From: Taenia hydatigena
Taxonomy: Eukaryota > Platyhelminthes > Cestoda > Cyclophyllidea > Taeniidae
Assembly: GCA_036345935.2 (NCBI GenBank)
Contig: JADWOT020000010.1
Location: 88,943-152,942 of the forward strand
Direction: 5' to 3'
DNA: 64,000 bases
This document shows, one piece after another, positions 35,401 to 48,439 of this stretch (position 1 is its first letter; each line of letters opens with the position of its first letter). The position numbers and the translations under genes were made by a program. The notes beneath the pieces are model-generated. The model did not search any database, was not told where the DNA came from, and worked only from the letters and a program-made list of their open reading frames with translations.

Positions 35401-38400
35401 TTCAAGTCAATTCTGTTACTTTTCAGCTCCACGTCTGACTCACATCTCAGGCGCTTCGGTGAGTTCAATTCTCGTGTACTGATGGTCAACTCGAAAAATT
35501 ACACAATAGTCTGTGTTCATCACTGAGGCTGGAAGCATAATCAGCTCTATATGCTGCAACACCAATCAAGGCTGCTGTTATGCTGAATTCGCTATGGTGA
35601 CAACGAACCCAGTCGAGGCGGTCCTAGCGTGAGTCCTTTGAATGAGTAACAAACATTTGTGCCTCTGTTTCAAAAACAACACAGCATTTAACTTCTGACA
35701 CAGTTCCACTTTTGCAGCTGCGAAACATATTTTACGTGGCGAATGCTGAATTCCCGCAATTCAATGCAATGCTTCTGATCGTCCTTACACATGCCGATTC
35801 GAATAACTGTGAGTTAGTGAGGCTTACACTCATCGGATTATGTCCCACAGAGCTGCGACACGCTTGATCCAGACGGTTCTAGCCTCATGCAATGTTGCAA
35901 TATTCCACACCCTGCTTCGTCATCTGTCCTTTTTTCGTCTATCAATCCATCGGCTCCTTTTGTCCAAAATTTCCGAGCGCTTGGTTGCGAATTCTGCAGT
36001 GTTTTGTGAGCGCTTTGCACCAACGACCTGGAATATGTGTGCATGAGTTTGGACCTTGATCTGTTCGGTCATTACTGTTTTAGCGACCTCTCACCTCTCG
36101 GTTCACACCTGCTGGTGCACCACCAAAGTTGAGAGACGAGTACAGAATTTCATTTTGACAACTAACCTGCTGTGATTAAAAATTTGACGCATTTATAACG
36201 TTTAACTCGTCCACCATTGCCAAACATGCTACGTTAGTTCTGTGGTAAAATCCTATCCTTTGCTTTATATCCTGTGTTAAAGGAGGCTATAACTTAGGAC
36301 TACAGCAATGTGGGACTCAACTAAGCAACTTCCTTCTGAGAGCCTACGAATTTGGAGATAACCTTGTTACTGTAAGTTGCAGTTCAAATGGGGCACCACC
36401 GAATGCAAGACTATAGGCGTACGGGAACACTGTGCTCACTTATGGTTTAAGAGGGAACCGACAACCATTCTGTGAGCACGCTGTCGCTCGTTCACCTCCT
36501 TTTCATTGAGAGGTACTAGTTGCAGTCGCACCTGCAAGCAAACATTTGCCTGGACGTCGATATCGCCACCGGGGCTGAGGTGAGCCAATCACTTCAGTGT
36601 TTGAGTGCATGAGAGCATTTTTACACACTTTTACTTTGCATGTTTTGGTCTGCAGACCTATGCATAGGCACACACACACACTTGGGAGATACCACACATT
36701 CTTTTGCACACACACACACACGCACACACAATACATGAATGTGGATGAACCAACGCACGCAAATGTGTATGTGCAGAGCCATTTCTCGATTTGCTGTCTA
36801 GGGAGGAGTCCTGTCGTAGAACTCGAAATCGCCATTTCTCCGACACTATGCGAGCATGCGTTGGTAGCTGTGCTCCTCCAATGCTATTTGAAATTCTCTA
36901 CACTGACAGCAGTTTTGCAATACGTCCATGTGGCAGAGAAATTGCCGAGCATATGACTCAGGTGAATACAAGGCGGAGCATTGAGTAGCAGACGAAGTGC
37001 GAGCAGAATGCAAAAATAGAAAAGACGTAAACAGCCCACTCACTTGCCGAGTTTTGCTGGGGACAAAGCTCACTACGTGGAGGAGGTTGCTCTTCAATCC
37101 ACTTGATGCCCAATCACGAGGTCACCACTAGGCATCAAATAAAACGCGTACACTTGAAATGCGTCCCCTCACTTCTACCTATTTATTCGGCTTACACAAT
37201 TCACTCACCCTCTCAGCAGGCAAAACAGCAAGTCCAACAGTGTTCTTTTCTGGATGCACCCTTTCTTCACTCACTGCCATTGTTTACGCTGTTCACTCAC
37301 AGTCGAGGTGCACACACCTTGTGTATTTGAAGTGGCATCCAACGAATATACGCAACAACCCACTTCAGCATTTACATCGACTCTTTCTAAGGACTTGCAG
37401 GCCTCACTCGTTGGCACATCACAGCGGACTCCCACCTACTTTAGATCTGACTGCACTCATCGATGCCTCACCATTCGTGCTTTCTAGGTGTCCTCACTCC
37501 ACGCGTCACAGAAGTTCTTCCAAACGACATCCTTATGTGCTTGCACCTGCGGATTCGCTATTAGCAGGCAAGTTCTTGCGTCGCCCGTGCATATTGTGCA
37601 CTAGTGTCTCTGATTGCGGAAAATAATATCACAACACACACAGATGCATGCGCGCACATCTATGATGGATGGGGTTACTTTATGTGGCTGGCTTGCTTAG
37701 TAATGGTAGATGTACATGGCAGTGTGATGTATCTTCTTCAGTGCCACGTGGTACGTCACTTGAGGTCAGGTGAGTGGAAAGCGGTGCGCCGCGTAAGTAG
37801 AGGGGTCGGGTGAGGGACGAAGAAATGTTTGTCCACCTGTGTGGCATCACGGATCTCGATTCTTCTTAAGTTGGTCGACCCACCGCTTGCCTTTCTGGCG
37901 TCTAGTGACGCAATATGTGGTAGCGTGGAAGGCAAATCTTCAGGCCGGGAGCAAGTACTTAAGCGAATGTGAAGCAGAGCTCAAGCTGAACACTTCTACG
38001 GTGATATAGACGCTGGCATGCCACTCTTCTTTTGGTCCACAATGCACGCGAGCCTTGCACAGCGAGCAGGTCGGGAGATGATTTGACTTTGTCGGTGCCA
38101 TGTTTGAGTGCACCAATGCAAGCTGACTTACCTGCATGACTGTCTACCCTAATTACCAGCTGGTCTTCTCATGTGCTCGTATTGCCGAAAGGCCATTGTC
38201 AGCGCATCTGTGCGAATCGCACATCGCATCCAGGCAGCTGTGGTTAGCTCTTGATGTTAATTTTACTCGAATTATAGAGGTTTTGTAATCCATGCAACGA
38301 AAATAGCATAACGGTGCACATCCCTTACCAGACGAATGTGTTTCTGGTACAAATGAACAATTTACTCTTATTGTGAGGCTCAGACACTCGTCATCTTTGC

Positions 38401-41400
38401 TATCCAACCATTTCTGGCCGAAAAAATTGCTCATCACATTGCACCTTGATCTCCTTTTTCCTGCTCTTATCAATCCGAATTCAATATGAAGTAAATGACT
38501 GAGTCTGCTTTTATTTACTGTTTTTTGCTTTGCTTTGCACTGCAATTTGCAATGTTAGGGTTGCAGCGAGCTTGTGAGAAAATGATGCCATTATCAGTTC
38601 ATCTCCGCAAAACATCTCAATTCAAGCCCAAATGCCACATAAGCCGGGTAACCATGGCAAGCATAACGAAGCTACCTTCGCTTTACCCAAAAAGACTTTG
38701 GTAAACAAAGCGTTTATTGCTTGGTTTAGATTTGCATTAGGAAATTGAGATCGAACGCCAGCGCGAGAAGTGGTAGTGGTGGGCGATGCGTCTTTGAGTG
38801 CTTGGGTGGCGTCGAGTGTTAGTGTCTACTGGATGAAAACAGACAATTCCGATTAAAGTGGTTTGTCCAGAACTTGCACCATTGAATTAAACTGATGGCT
38901 AAGGCTGATTTGCATATCCTTTTTGGCAAGCGTGTCAAATAAGGGCGCGTCAGATGCTTCATGCACCAAAGACTTGAAGATATGAAGTCATGCAGGTGAA
39001 GAGCAACCTCAAGTGCAGTACTTTACTTATGAAGATGTATAACAGGAGCTGTCAGCACTCTGTTTTGCGAATTTGCGTCGGACATAAGCTTGACTTGGGA
39101 CTAAGTAGTAAGATGTGACTTGGAAAATAAGGAGACAACAGAACACATCGCATGCGTTGCACTGGCATTAAAGGCATGGAAGCTGACATCTGTAATTTAT
39201 TTGGCAAGTTTGGAGCAGTCGCGCATGCAGTCACAATGTTATGCAAAGAGGCCTCAATAGAACCGCATTCTAGCCCGAATTTACAAGCGTTTGCACGTTT
39301 TCCTCTGCGAGGCCTCTGGACGTGGCGGAGTTCGTAATGCCTTTCGGCACAACGGAAGAATTGACCGCTTTCCTATGCTTGCATTTCTTGTGCAACTATT
39401 CCTACACAAGACATGCTTATTAGAGCAAGAATCGAGTAGGAAACGAGTTGCACTGTTATACCTCACAAATTGGGAGGAACGTGCGTCGGCACATCCAACC
39501 GTGAAGCCTACGTCGATACACCCCCCTCGACCGCGAACTCTAACGTTGTGCTGCGAGCACAATGCCTTCACTGCACTGCATGACGGAGCACAGCCAACAC
39601 TGCTTGGTGGATGGATGGGCACGATGTTAACACATTCGTCGATGGTGGTGTTGGCTGGCTGCGAATGGTGGTAACCTTAGCAAAACTGCGGTGCGGTGCA
39701 ATCCTCTAAGATGCATCGTGTGTCGAAACTTGAAATGAACTGAATTGTGCAAATCGGGAGGCCATAGACGGGCTCTATATCTTGGACGGTTTCCTCATTG
39801 TTTATTTGGTTGCTTATCTCAAAGCTCTAGAATGGATGCAGCAAACCTACTCGCCTGTTGCAGGTGAGCCAAAATCTCCTCGTGTTATGTCGCCCTCAAT
39901 CAAGACAGCTTGGCGACAGAATGTAATGAGGAAAATGCCCATCAGCATCCAGTTTTGAATTCAAAGCATGGTTGTACTGAATGCGACAAACAGACTTCAA
40001 ATGATTGCAAGGATCCTACGCTTGATATCATTCTGAATACACTGCCATTCACCATACTCCACTCATCATGACACCGTATCGACCCTCGATATAACGCAAC
40101 GCGCATTGGACATCCGCTATTTAACCAACTTGGGTCCATTTGGGTTCACTTCTAAATTTTGTCGGTGCTGTTAGTAATGCCATCACAGCAACCAATCCGT
40201 CATTCATACTTTTAATCTGTACTTGAAAACTCTCCCCAAAGTACCCAAAGGCCTGTCATCATTTGCAAACGAAGCATTCAAATTCAGCGGATGTACAAGG
40301 AAATTGAATTAAACCCGCCTTTGCTGGAATCACCTTTGTCATTCACAAGCTGCTGCAATTTGCACACCTGCAGTTAGGGCATGCATAACGCTTGCGTTTC
40401 TTGGACCAAAACTTGTGATGCATATCTCTTCCTGCTATGCTAACTGCCTATATTTGTTCGGGAGGTAAAATATAGCAAATAAGAGCAGTAGGAATGAATC
40501 ACACGACGAGGTCGGCGGTATCGTCGTACAGCCTACTATAGTATTTAAATAACGTGTGATCTATGGAGTCCTCATTTTCAGCAATTGGACTAAGGATGAT
40601 CAGATCAGGTACGCAGAAGTCCTACCATTAGCAAGACAGATTAATTGCCACGAACATAGCTGACCATTGATTGAGTGATCTCAGAGGGTAGAAGTAAGAA
40701 ATTTAAACTGTAATGCCAATGAAATGAATACATTTGATCTCGTAACGCGTGGATTTAGCTTTCACCTGGCCAACACGCAGAGCAGTCACACGTGATGTCG
40801 ACGCAGTAATTTAACGGTGCAATCGCGCGACTTCCTCAGGCTTCGAAGTCATGAGGGTGGCCTATTTAAACGCAGATGAAAATATGCCACAATTCTAGCA
40901 TCTAGGAAAGCTACTTCAATGAAGTTGAGTTAGCACTTGGCAATGATATCACTCACACATATCCACGCACAGCGATTAAATTGGGTATTAATTTTCATCT
41001 GATAGTGTTATAGACTCCGGAAATGCAGATTTATTACGTCAAGTAGAAATAGAAGAAGAAGTGCACTAGCGTAATGGCAAATGCACGTCCGCCTTGCAAA
41101 GTCAATGCTTTTCAATATCTACCGGCTAATCCCGCCTCCACTACACTTCATATGCTACTCAATACGCCGTTTTGAATTCACGCAATTCATGTGCTTAGTA
41201 CTTCCTTCTCCCACATGGACGCATCACGCGCACGCTTTCAGTGTGGAGGGTTTTAATTACCTCACGAGGCGCACAGCTCTACACACACGCTGACAACTTA
41301 TCAGAGAAACGACGATTTCAATTTTATGCGCAGTGTGTTGAGATGGTCTGATGCACTGAAATACGGAGAAATTGTGAGGCCGTGTTAGTCCACCCGATGT

Positions 41401-41488
41401 ACAGATGGCTCTTGTGATGACTGCTTCTAAATTAGCTGAAAATTTTAGCTTGAACCAACATGACAATACCTGACCATCTTGACTTTCA
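35401..41488. other. Loop of the inverted duplication; no confident gene
   Basis: Frames up to 155 codons occur (37159-37626 +, 39291-39674 +, 38153-38545 -), but competing frames are open on the opposite strand for some and none carries family motifs. A possible terminal exon at 37402-37629 (+) follows GGACTTGCAG. (CA)n runs lie at about 36668-36681 and 36705-36730. Confidence 0.3.
36668..36730. repeat. (CA)n microsatellite, two runs
   Basis: Two CA tracts are separated by about 23 bp of unique sequence. Confidence 0.9.
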
Positions 41489-43190
41489 GAAGTGGGTTGT
41501 GCGCTTGAACCTCAGTGGAAAAGTTGGGGAGGTGAGAGTACAGAGGCAACGGGGTGAGGTAGGGGTGTAGGACTACGGGTGCTTGAAGGTGGGCTGTGGT
41601 TCTGCTACCGCACTGGATCACGTGATCCCTCCTAAAGGCCAAACAAACCATGCCGCTAAATGGAACATGTGTGCAAATACAGAGGATTGGTGAGCTAGTA
41701 GCAGAATTGATGCCACCGTACAAAGATGCCACTGAGATGAGGTTCCAAATTTGTGAGTGATGACGATCTTATGTAGTGGGTTTGTGGCTGAGCATTGTTT
41801 TGGTGTTCTGTGATGTGAGGTTATTGGTCCCTACTCATGATGTATTAGTAGAGCTCACAGCCTGATAGGTGCAGCCAGTAGGTCAGCAACAACAGGCGAC
41901 GCTAGAGGAGCTGGGTCGGCTGCGTAAGATTTCGCCGGTGCTGGTGCCTCCGATGCGTGTAGAGCTGTCGTGGGCGCGGCTGCAACTGCATGCCGTTCGG
42001 GTGGCGGTCAAGTCACTTGCCTGTGACGGTGGTGGTGGCGACGGCGGTGGCGGCGGCGGCGATGGTTATGTGGGTGCTGGAATGCGCGAGGGACTGCGCG
42101 CTGTGGGTGGCAGACAACCAGTGGAGCACCACATCCTTGCTGTACTCATGTAAGCATCTCCTCCAATTTCAGTTGATGAGTGTGGATGACAAAACCATCA
42201 ATGGATCCGCTGGCATCCATTCGTTCGGTCTGAATTTTCGTAGCAATCATTCATCCACCTAATCTCCTTTCGTCAATGCTACTGCATTGAACCTCCTCCC
42301 TTCCACTTGCCGGTCCTGATTGCGGTTTTCTACCAAGTTTGATTCCCCTTACTCAAATTTTTAGTGGTTCATTGTTTCATTCTTGTTTCTAACCCCTATC
42401 ATAATAGTATGTGTGCATCCACACACCTCTAACGCATCCATCCTCATTATCATTCAGTCGTCTGTGGAACACTCATCCATCAGTGTTGGTAACATCTATC
42501 AAACTATTTATGTTGGGATCGCGCATTCATTCCTTTATGTAGCCAGAGCTGACTGTAGCTATTGGAGTGCATTTTGGGACCATTCATCTACCGTGTCCGA
42601 AATGATGCTCTGCTCCAATTCACTGGTTCTTCAGTGTCGGACCTCTTAAACAGTGTAGTGTATGTCAACGCTTTTATGACAAATTCGTTGCTATTTTATT
42701 TCACAGACGCATGGAAGAGAGGAGGATTTACAGCACACACACACACGGTGACACTGATGTAGGTGTCTCATCGTCCACCTGGTACTGATGGGGGAGAAGG
42801 AGCCACTTCGTCGATCACGTCGCGAATATTGACGTGGGTGTGCAGATGTCCCTTCACCGAGTCATTGAATATCACCACACAGTCTAATCTATTGCTGAAG
42901 AGGTTCATTTAGGTGGACGAGCGTCAAGTGTTATGTGTAGCAACACAGTAGCTGCTCATGCAGTTTCCTTCTGTGTAGATTGTGCCCCTACGTGCAGACT
43001 CATCACTACAGACAGGTAGTATTGAAGGCATTGGTAGCAATGTTAGTGACGGTGGTGGTGTTGGTGGGGGATACCTCAACAAATCGTTACCAGCCTTCAG
43101 GTGGGCGAACACCGGAGTTGAGAAAAGCCGACACCTTGGTTATGGAAAAATCGTGTCTCATCTCCTCGGCGAAGAAGTGAGGGAGGTTCC
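41489..43190 (+). repeat. Right arm of inverted duplication (partner 31700-33352)
   Basis: 41489-42253 is the near-identical 765-bp segment and 42254-43190 the diverged remainder. This arm keeps a further TCCACCT at the inner/outer junction that the third copy (30.37-30.6 kb) also has and the left arm lacks. The right copy is therefore closer to the ancestral form at that point. No target-site duplication flanks the 765-bp segment. Confidence 0.9.
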
Positions 43191-44836
43191 TCATCGCTGC
43201 TGTCAGGGAGGAGAAGAAAGCACTAGTTTTCAAAATTAAAGGCGGAAGTAGATCTGTCTGCCAATGAGCAGAACGCATATTTGGGTAGCGTTTTGTTGAG
43301 CAATCCAAAAGGACTAAACTTATTGTATTGCCTGTAAAAATTTCCATTGGGAAATAGTGGCAGTGTTTAATTGTAGAGAAATTCCATGATTTGGGCGTGT
43401 CTAGCAGAGCGAGGTCAATGGGCCGGTAACAATACCGTAGAACCTAACCTACCAGCAGTGTGATTAGACAAATGGCAATTCTTTGCAGCAAGGGTAGGTA
43501 TTTAGCGACTTCACGGTGGTTAATTTCCTTCTAAATTATTTTAAGTCACTTGAGCTGCACGGACTCGGAAGTAGAGGTGGAGTAGCGAATAGAAGTGCTG
43601 AATGGAGTGCTAGAGGTTCTTTTACGCCGTGAGTCGGAACACTTTGCTCGTCTGGCGTGGTATGGCTCAACTCTCACCTTCACCCAACCCGTAACTGCTA
43701 GTGTCGCTTCGCAACTAAAGCTGCGGTAACTGCATCTCCTCTTCCCCCTTCCTTAATCGTGCGAATTTACTTGCATTTCAATCCCGTCATCACCATAGTT
43801 GTCTCCTCGACGACTGCGGCTGAATATAGTGATACAAGTGTGCCTCGCACATTCACGCTCTAGTAGGCTAAAAATATTGAGTGCGCGCAGCAGTGGGCTT
43901 CTTATGCCTTCCTTAGCAGTGGTCCTGAGCCCACCACCCAATCAGCCAAGTAGTCGAATTCATCGATGGTACGCAGTGCAGCGAGAGATGCTCATTGTTG
44001 TCTTCTCGGATCAACTAGTTTCCGAGTCAGAGGAAGTCACTGGGAGATTTAAAAATGGCCTGTGATTTAAAGAAATGCTTTGATTCATATGGATGGGCAA
44101 AGGAGATGGGGTGCGTGCGTTGCTTGTCACTACGTCCGAAACATTTAATTTGATGGATGAAGTATCATTTGTGGCGTACGGTGTTGCGCTCACGTCCGCA
44201 TTACTAACAAATGACAAGAGGAATGCTACCAAGACATGGTCTCCTTTTATCTCCCCACAGTTTGTTGATTGCCTGGTTCCCGACGAATCGTTTTTATGTT
44301 TTAAACACAAAGCGAACAAAGACATTGCTTATCGTGCAGAGGAGCACTGTGGCTAACGTGAGTGTGGCTGATGACAGACGAAATTGCACACCTGGTGAAG
44401 ACTAAGCCTCACTCAACCGCAGAACAATAAAGGCATGACGGTTGTAGCAAGAACTCATTATTTAGGGAGGAGAGAAGAAAAAGCTCCTCGTCACCGTTCC
44501 CACTCTGCCCCTCCTTCCGCATGTTGCACTGGTGATGGCAGCCTCCTGACCTCCGCGTTTACAGCCCTCACTAATGGGCGTTAGCCAACCCAATTGATCA
44601 CATGGTGAGCAGACCATCAGGTGAGAAATAATGTAATGTGGGAGGATATTGCAAGAGTTCAATAATAGGAACCTTAATAGCCTCGCCAGTTGACTGGCTA
44701 GCACAATGACATTAGCCAATGATGGCAATGCGTAACACGCCACAGTTGAGCATTACAGTGCTGCACCCAAGAGGCAGGATAAATACCAAGCTGCAAGTCA
44801 ACTTGTCGATGTTGAGAGTACTTATGGAAGCCATTC
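43191..44836. other. No confident gene; upstream flank of the DNase I-like gene
   Basis: Frames at 43799-44065 and 44093-44356 (+) are unrecognised. No TATA-like or other promoter element stands out upstream of 44837. Confidence 0.35.
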
Positions 44837-45127
44837 ATGCTGTTGTCATCGCCACTGCTGCTGCTTGCTGTACGTCTGCTGGGACTGCCAGCACCCTCAG
44901 AAGAGAAGGTAAAGGTGGCTGGCTTCAATGTGCAGGTGTTCGGTAAGAAGAAGTCGGAAGATCATGAAGTCATGGACATCCTCGGTAAGGTAGGTGGCGT
45001 CACCGTGTTGGCGTGTTAAGCGTCTCTAGATTATTAGCGGGTATGACGGTGTGTTCGTGCAGGAGATAAGAGACGCCTCGGGACAAGCTTTTCCGAAGCT
45101 CGTGAACATTGTCAGCGCTTCCTCTGG
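44837..45127 (+). CDS. DNase I-like secreted endonuclease, first two exons
   Basis: Exon 1, 44837-44989, starts at an ATG followed by a hydrophobic signal peptide (LLSSPLLLLAVRLLGLP) and then the N-terminus of the DNase I fold, VKVAGFNVQVFG and EVMDILGK. Exon 2, 45030-45127, continues in phase 0 as IISGYDGVFVQEIRDAS. This matches DNase I, where 'xxFNxQxFG' is followed by 'xxxRYDIxxxQExRD' and the Glu of QE is the catalytic glutamate. The intron between them is only 40 nt, and exon 2 ends at a GTGAGT donor in phase 2. DNase I enzymes are secreted, divalent-metal-dependent DNA endonucleases. The Glu usually found just after the FG motif is Lys here (FGKKKSED). The middle of the domain was not found downstream, so the gene may be truncated or its later exons too diverged to see. 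Confidence 0.75.
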
Positions 45128-45768
45128 GTGAGTGAGCCTTTGTGCATTTGTGTTTTTGATCCTGCTCCCATAATGCGTCTACTGGCATAGGCATACTGGT
45201 TAGTACTTCATCTAGTCTAGTATCACTTCGCGTCATAACCAAATGCATGGCTTTATACTGACTTGGGAGATGATAGGGACGGCTATGTTACTCGGTGGCA
45301 CTGCGTTGGTTACACAAGCAGCATATTAAGGAGACGAGAAAGCACATACATTACATGACCATTGGAGGAAAAGGTGGGCGGTGTATGCCGTTGCATAGGG
45401 CGAATGGGAGGGGCGCATCCACATTTCTGTCCTCGTCTGCGGGAGAGCACTTAGAGTTCATGGTCAAGCACCTTTATCCATAACTACTGGATGTTGTTTT
45501 CAAATGGCATGACGAAATTATTTGCCTCGGGGATAGAACAAGTGCATAGAGAAGAGTACTAACGCCTTTAAAGTAAGAGGGTGCATCAGTGGTATAGACT
45601 AGCTGGGTCTCACAAAACAATGGAAATGAGGAAGGAGTTGAATGAGGAAACTGGACACAGTCAAAATGAAGTTATGCTAACGTACACATAGACAGAGCTT
45701 GTAATGCGTTGCTTGTTTGATGCGGGTTTGATGCGAGGAAGAGTTGGACACCCCACCACTATATCCTC
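45128..45768. other. Expected middle of the DNase I-like gene; not convincingly present
   Basis: An open stretch at 45250-45345 reads TDLGDDRDGYVTRW and could be a degenerate counterpart of either the 'SExLGRxSYKE' or the 'GDFNAxCxYV' segment. It lacks an obvious acceptor and ends at a stop. No second catalytic His or Asp motif was identified. Confidence 0.25.
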
Positions 45769-45865
45769 ATGTGTAGGCTGGATTCCGTAACATCGCTTGC
45801 CACGTCGAAGACACCTATTCTACCCCACTGCTATTATGACTTCGCTCGTGGGAACGACGTGACAA
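45769..45865 (+). pseudogene. Possible C-terminal DNase I segment
   Basis: After CTCATGTGTAG the frame reads LDSVTSLATSKTP and PHCYYDFARGND. This resembles the DNase I stretch 'DSxDTTxxxTxCxYDRxVxxG' just before the C-terminal strand. Similarity is short and the key Arg after YD is Phe. The link to the exons 650 bp upstream rests on order, strand and this motif only. Confidence 0.35.
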
Positions 45866-45869
45866 GAAG

Positions 45870-48439
45870 GACTAGACACCCAAACCCACCCCACGGAGTC
45901 TGTCATAAGCTCCACCTCTTTCACGTGAGAGGTGATTTAATATGTAAAAAAATATAGCTGGAATTACAGCAATTTATCTTCGTTTAGTTCCATTTAACTC
46001 TATATCTCATTACCTCAGTCCTGTGATGAATTATACATCGAGTCTGATTTTAACGATATGCGCTACTTGAGGTTGTCATAGTCTTGCATAGAGACTGCGA
46101 TAAACGTAACATTGGTGACTTAGGTGGAATTTCGCATTAAGAGTTGCACTCCAAATTATCTACTCATCCTAGTAGGTGCATGCATTAGTACTTTCTTTAC
46201 TGATAAGGTTGCTGAATAACAGAGATTGCAGGACCTTGTACCTAAGGAGGAAAGTTCCAACTGCATTTAAACTAAGAGGCTAAAATAGTCTAGCTGTCAT
46301 CTTAGTTTACCATACCTATGTCCGCTGATTGATTTGGTTCATGCCAGTGAGAATGTTGATGAATAAGAGAAACTTCTCCAGCATGTGATTTCAAGCGACT
46401 ACAACGAGGGTTGAATTATCTGCAGGGAAAGCCTACATTACGCTTTTGAAGGCCTTGTTACACCTTTGCAACTCCTAAAGTGGCGTTTTCTAGGCACAAG
46501 CGAACATCGCTTGGGCGTTGCTTGTGAGTGTGATTGAAGCTTGCTTATTGCGCAGCTACTAGCCACCTTTACTAATTACGCTTAGTCCTTCCCTTACTGT
46601 TCTTCTCCTTATCAGCTCTCAAAAAGGCATCACGTTTATGCTAGCTGCAGCAAAAGACCCAGATTATACAGCCGCTAAAATCACGCTAAGATAGTGTAAA
46701 AAGGCACATAACTGCCCTCACCGAAGCAATTTGCCACCTTTAAATTCTTTGGCAGAATCAATAAACAAACAAGTTGAGAGAAGGAAGCTTTCAGCGATTA
46801 CTGGCATGTCACTTTTAAAATCTATAGTAGTTATCAGTATCTGCTACATTTTTCACGAAAATCATTTAGAGAGGAGGTCGCGGTGTGGTTACAGTTTATT
46901 TAAATCACCTAACGCTGGGTTCTGGGTGATTAGCAGGACTTGAAATTACACTCGGCTAGCACTGAAACCTGCGGCAGGCTCTGATTGACTTCGTCAAAGT
47001 CCAAAGGTTTCACTAATGGGATGCTTTTAGGCTTCTCTTCCACCTAGTGTCTTAGTCATCCAACATCCTCAACTTCGATTACCCTTCCTAATTTGCCTCT
47101 TGCATCTTCTTACACTCGATGCCGACAAAACCAAATCTACCCTCCCTCCTATTGCTTTCCGCCTAATTGTTTTCATGAAATCGATTATGATTCCAGTAAA
47201 CTGATTCTCTTTACTTCTTCTACCTTTCTCTCTCCCAACCCGTCCTCTATTCCTCCTCTGCCACTTTTCTGGCTATCTCTCTCACTTTATTTACTCTACA
47301 TTCTCTAACAACAGACATGTCATAATGGCACTTGCGATACAGCATTTGGACGGCATTGCACCACGGTGTTACGAATCTAATTCCTGACCTCATACCGAGA
47401 TACAAAAATTCAGCTTCATTGCAAGCATTAAAGAAGATCTTAGAGTCCACTCATCAATTCACGCAGGCCTTGTGGGTATGCTTAATAACCAGCATTTATA
47501 TCAAAAGTCCGGCTGCCACTCTATTTTTTATCCCTCGGTTGTCAATCGTCGATTCTTTGTAACTACACAGACGAGTTACAAAGGTGTGGATGGTTCAATC
47601 GTGCTGGTAAATAACTTTTGAGTAGGCACAATCAGAGCACAATAAATATTTCGAGCTTAAGGCACGTTGTATCAACTGATGAAATGGAATGCACCCATGC
47701 AAAAAATTTTACCCTGAGTTCATTCTCCAGTTTGATGTAAATCCACGGCTTCGCAGATTATCGCGCCTTTAATCGTGCAAAATTTAACCTCTACGCATAG
47801 CGTGCATGCATTTATGACTTTACCGATTCGAGCAGTAAACATAATTGCTTAATAGTACTTGCTTTTCGACAAATAATTGAGTAGCACATGCTTCACAATG
47901 TGCAATCGTATATATTGGTAATTACTTTGCCTACCTGTTAGCTAGCGACTGGACCCTTCTACACCTATATAAAGAAATCTAGACGATTTGCTACGCATCT
48001 GCGCAAATTTTATAAAACTACTTTTAAGTTGACTCATTAGTAGCCTTTAGTAAACAATTTCATTAAAACTGAGGTTGGTATGATATGCGATAAATACACG
48101 TGATTGCAACCAACCGAGTTAAAACTGCCTGTACAATAGTAGCCTGCCTGATGCGTTAGTGCATGATCACAGCCATGCAGTACTATGATTAGGAATTATA
48201 AAAGCCATCCACTACAGACAACCCATTTGTGTCCCAACTTTTGAGTAAAATTAAAAGTCATGTTGATCCATATGAACTGCGACATCTTTCGACTGAACAC
48301 ACGGAATGAAGCATATAAAGCTCGCAAACTTTATACTAGGCAAATTTGAGTAAAGTTTGAGCAAGGCTCAAAAATTCAGACCTACTTGAAATGAATAGTT
48401 GTCATGAGTGTAGGGAAGATAGGTAACGAAATCACAATA
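45870..48439. other. AT-rich, no confident gene
   Basis: Nothing beyond chance-length frames and a pyrimidine-rich tract at 47200-47310. Confidence 0.4.

Noticed and set aside
39281..39674. Overlapping 127- and 113-codon frames on opposite strands
   Set aside because: Opposite frames are equally open and neither carries recognisable motifs.
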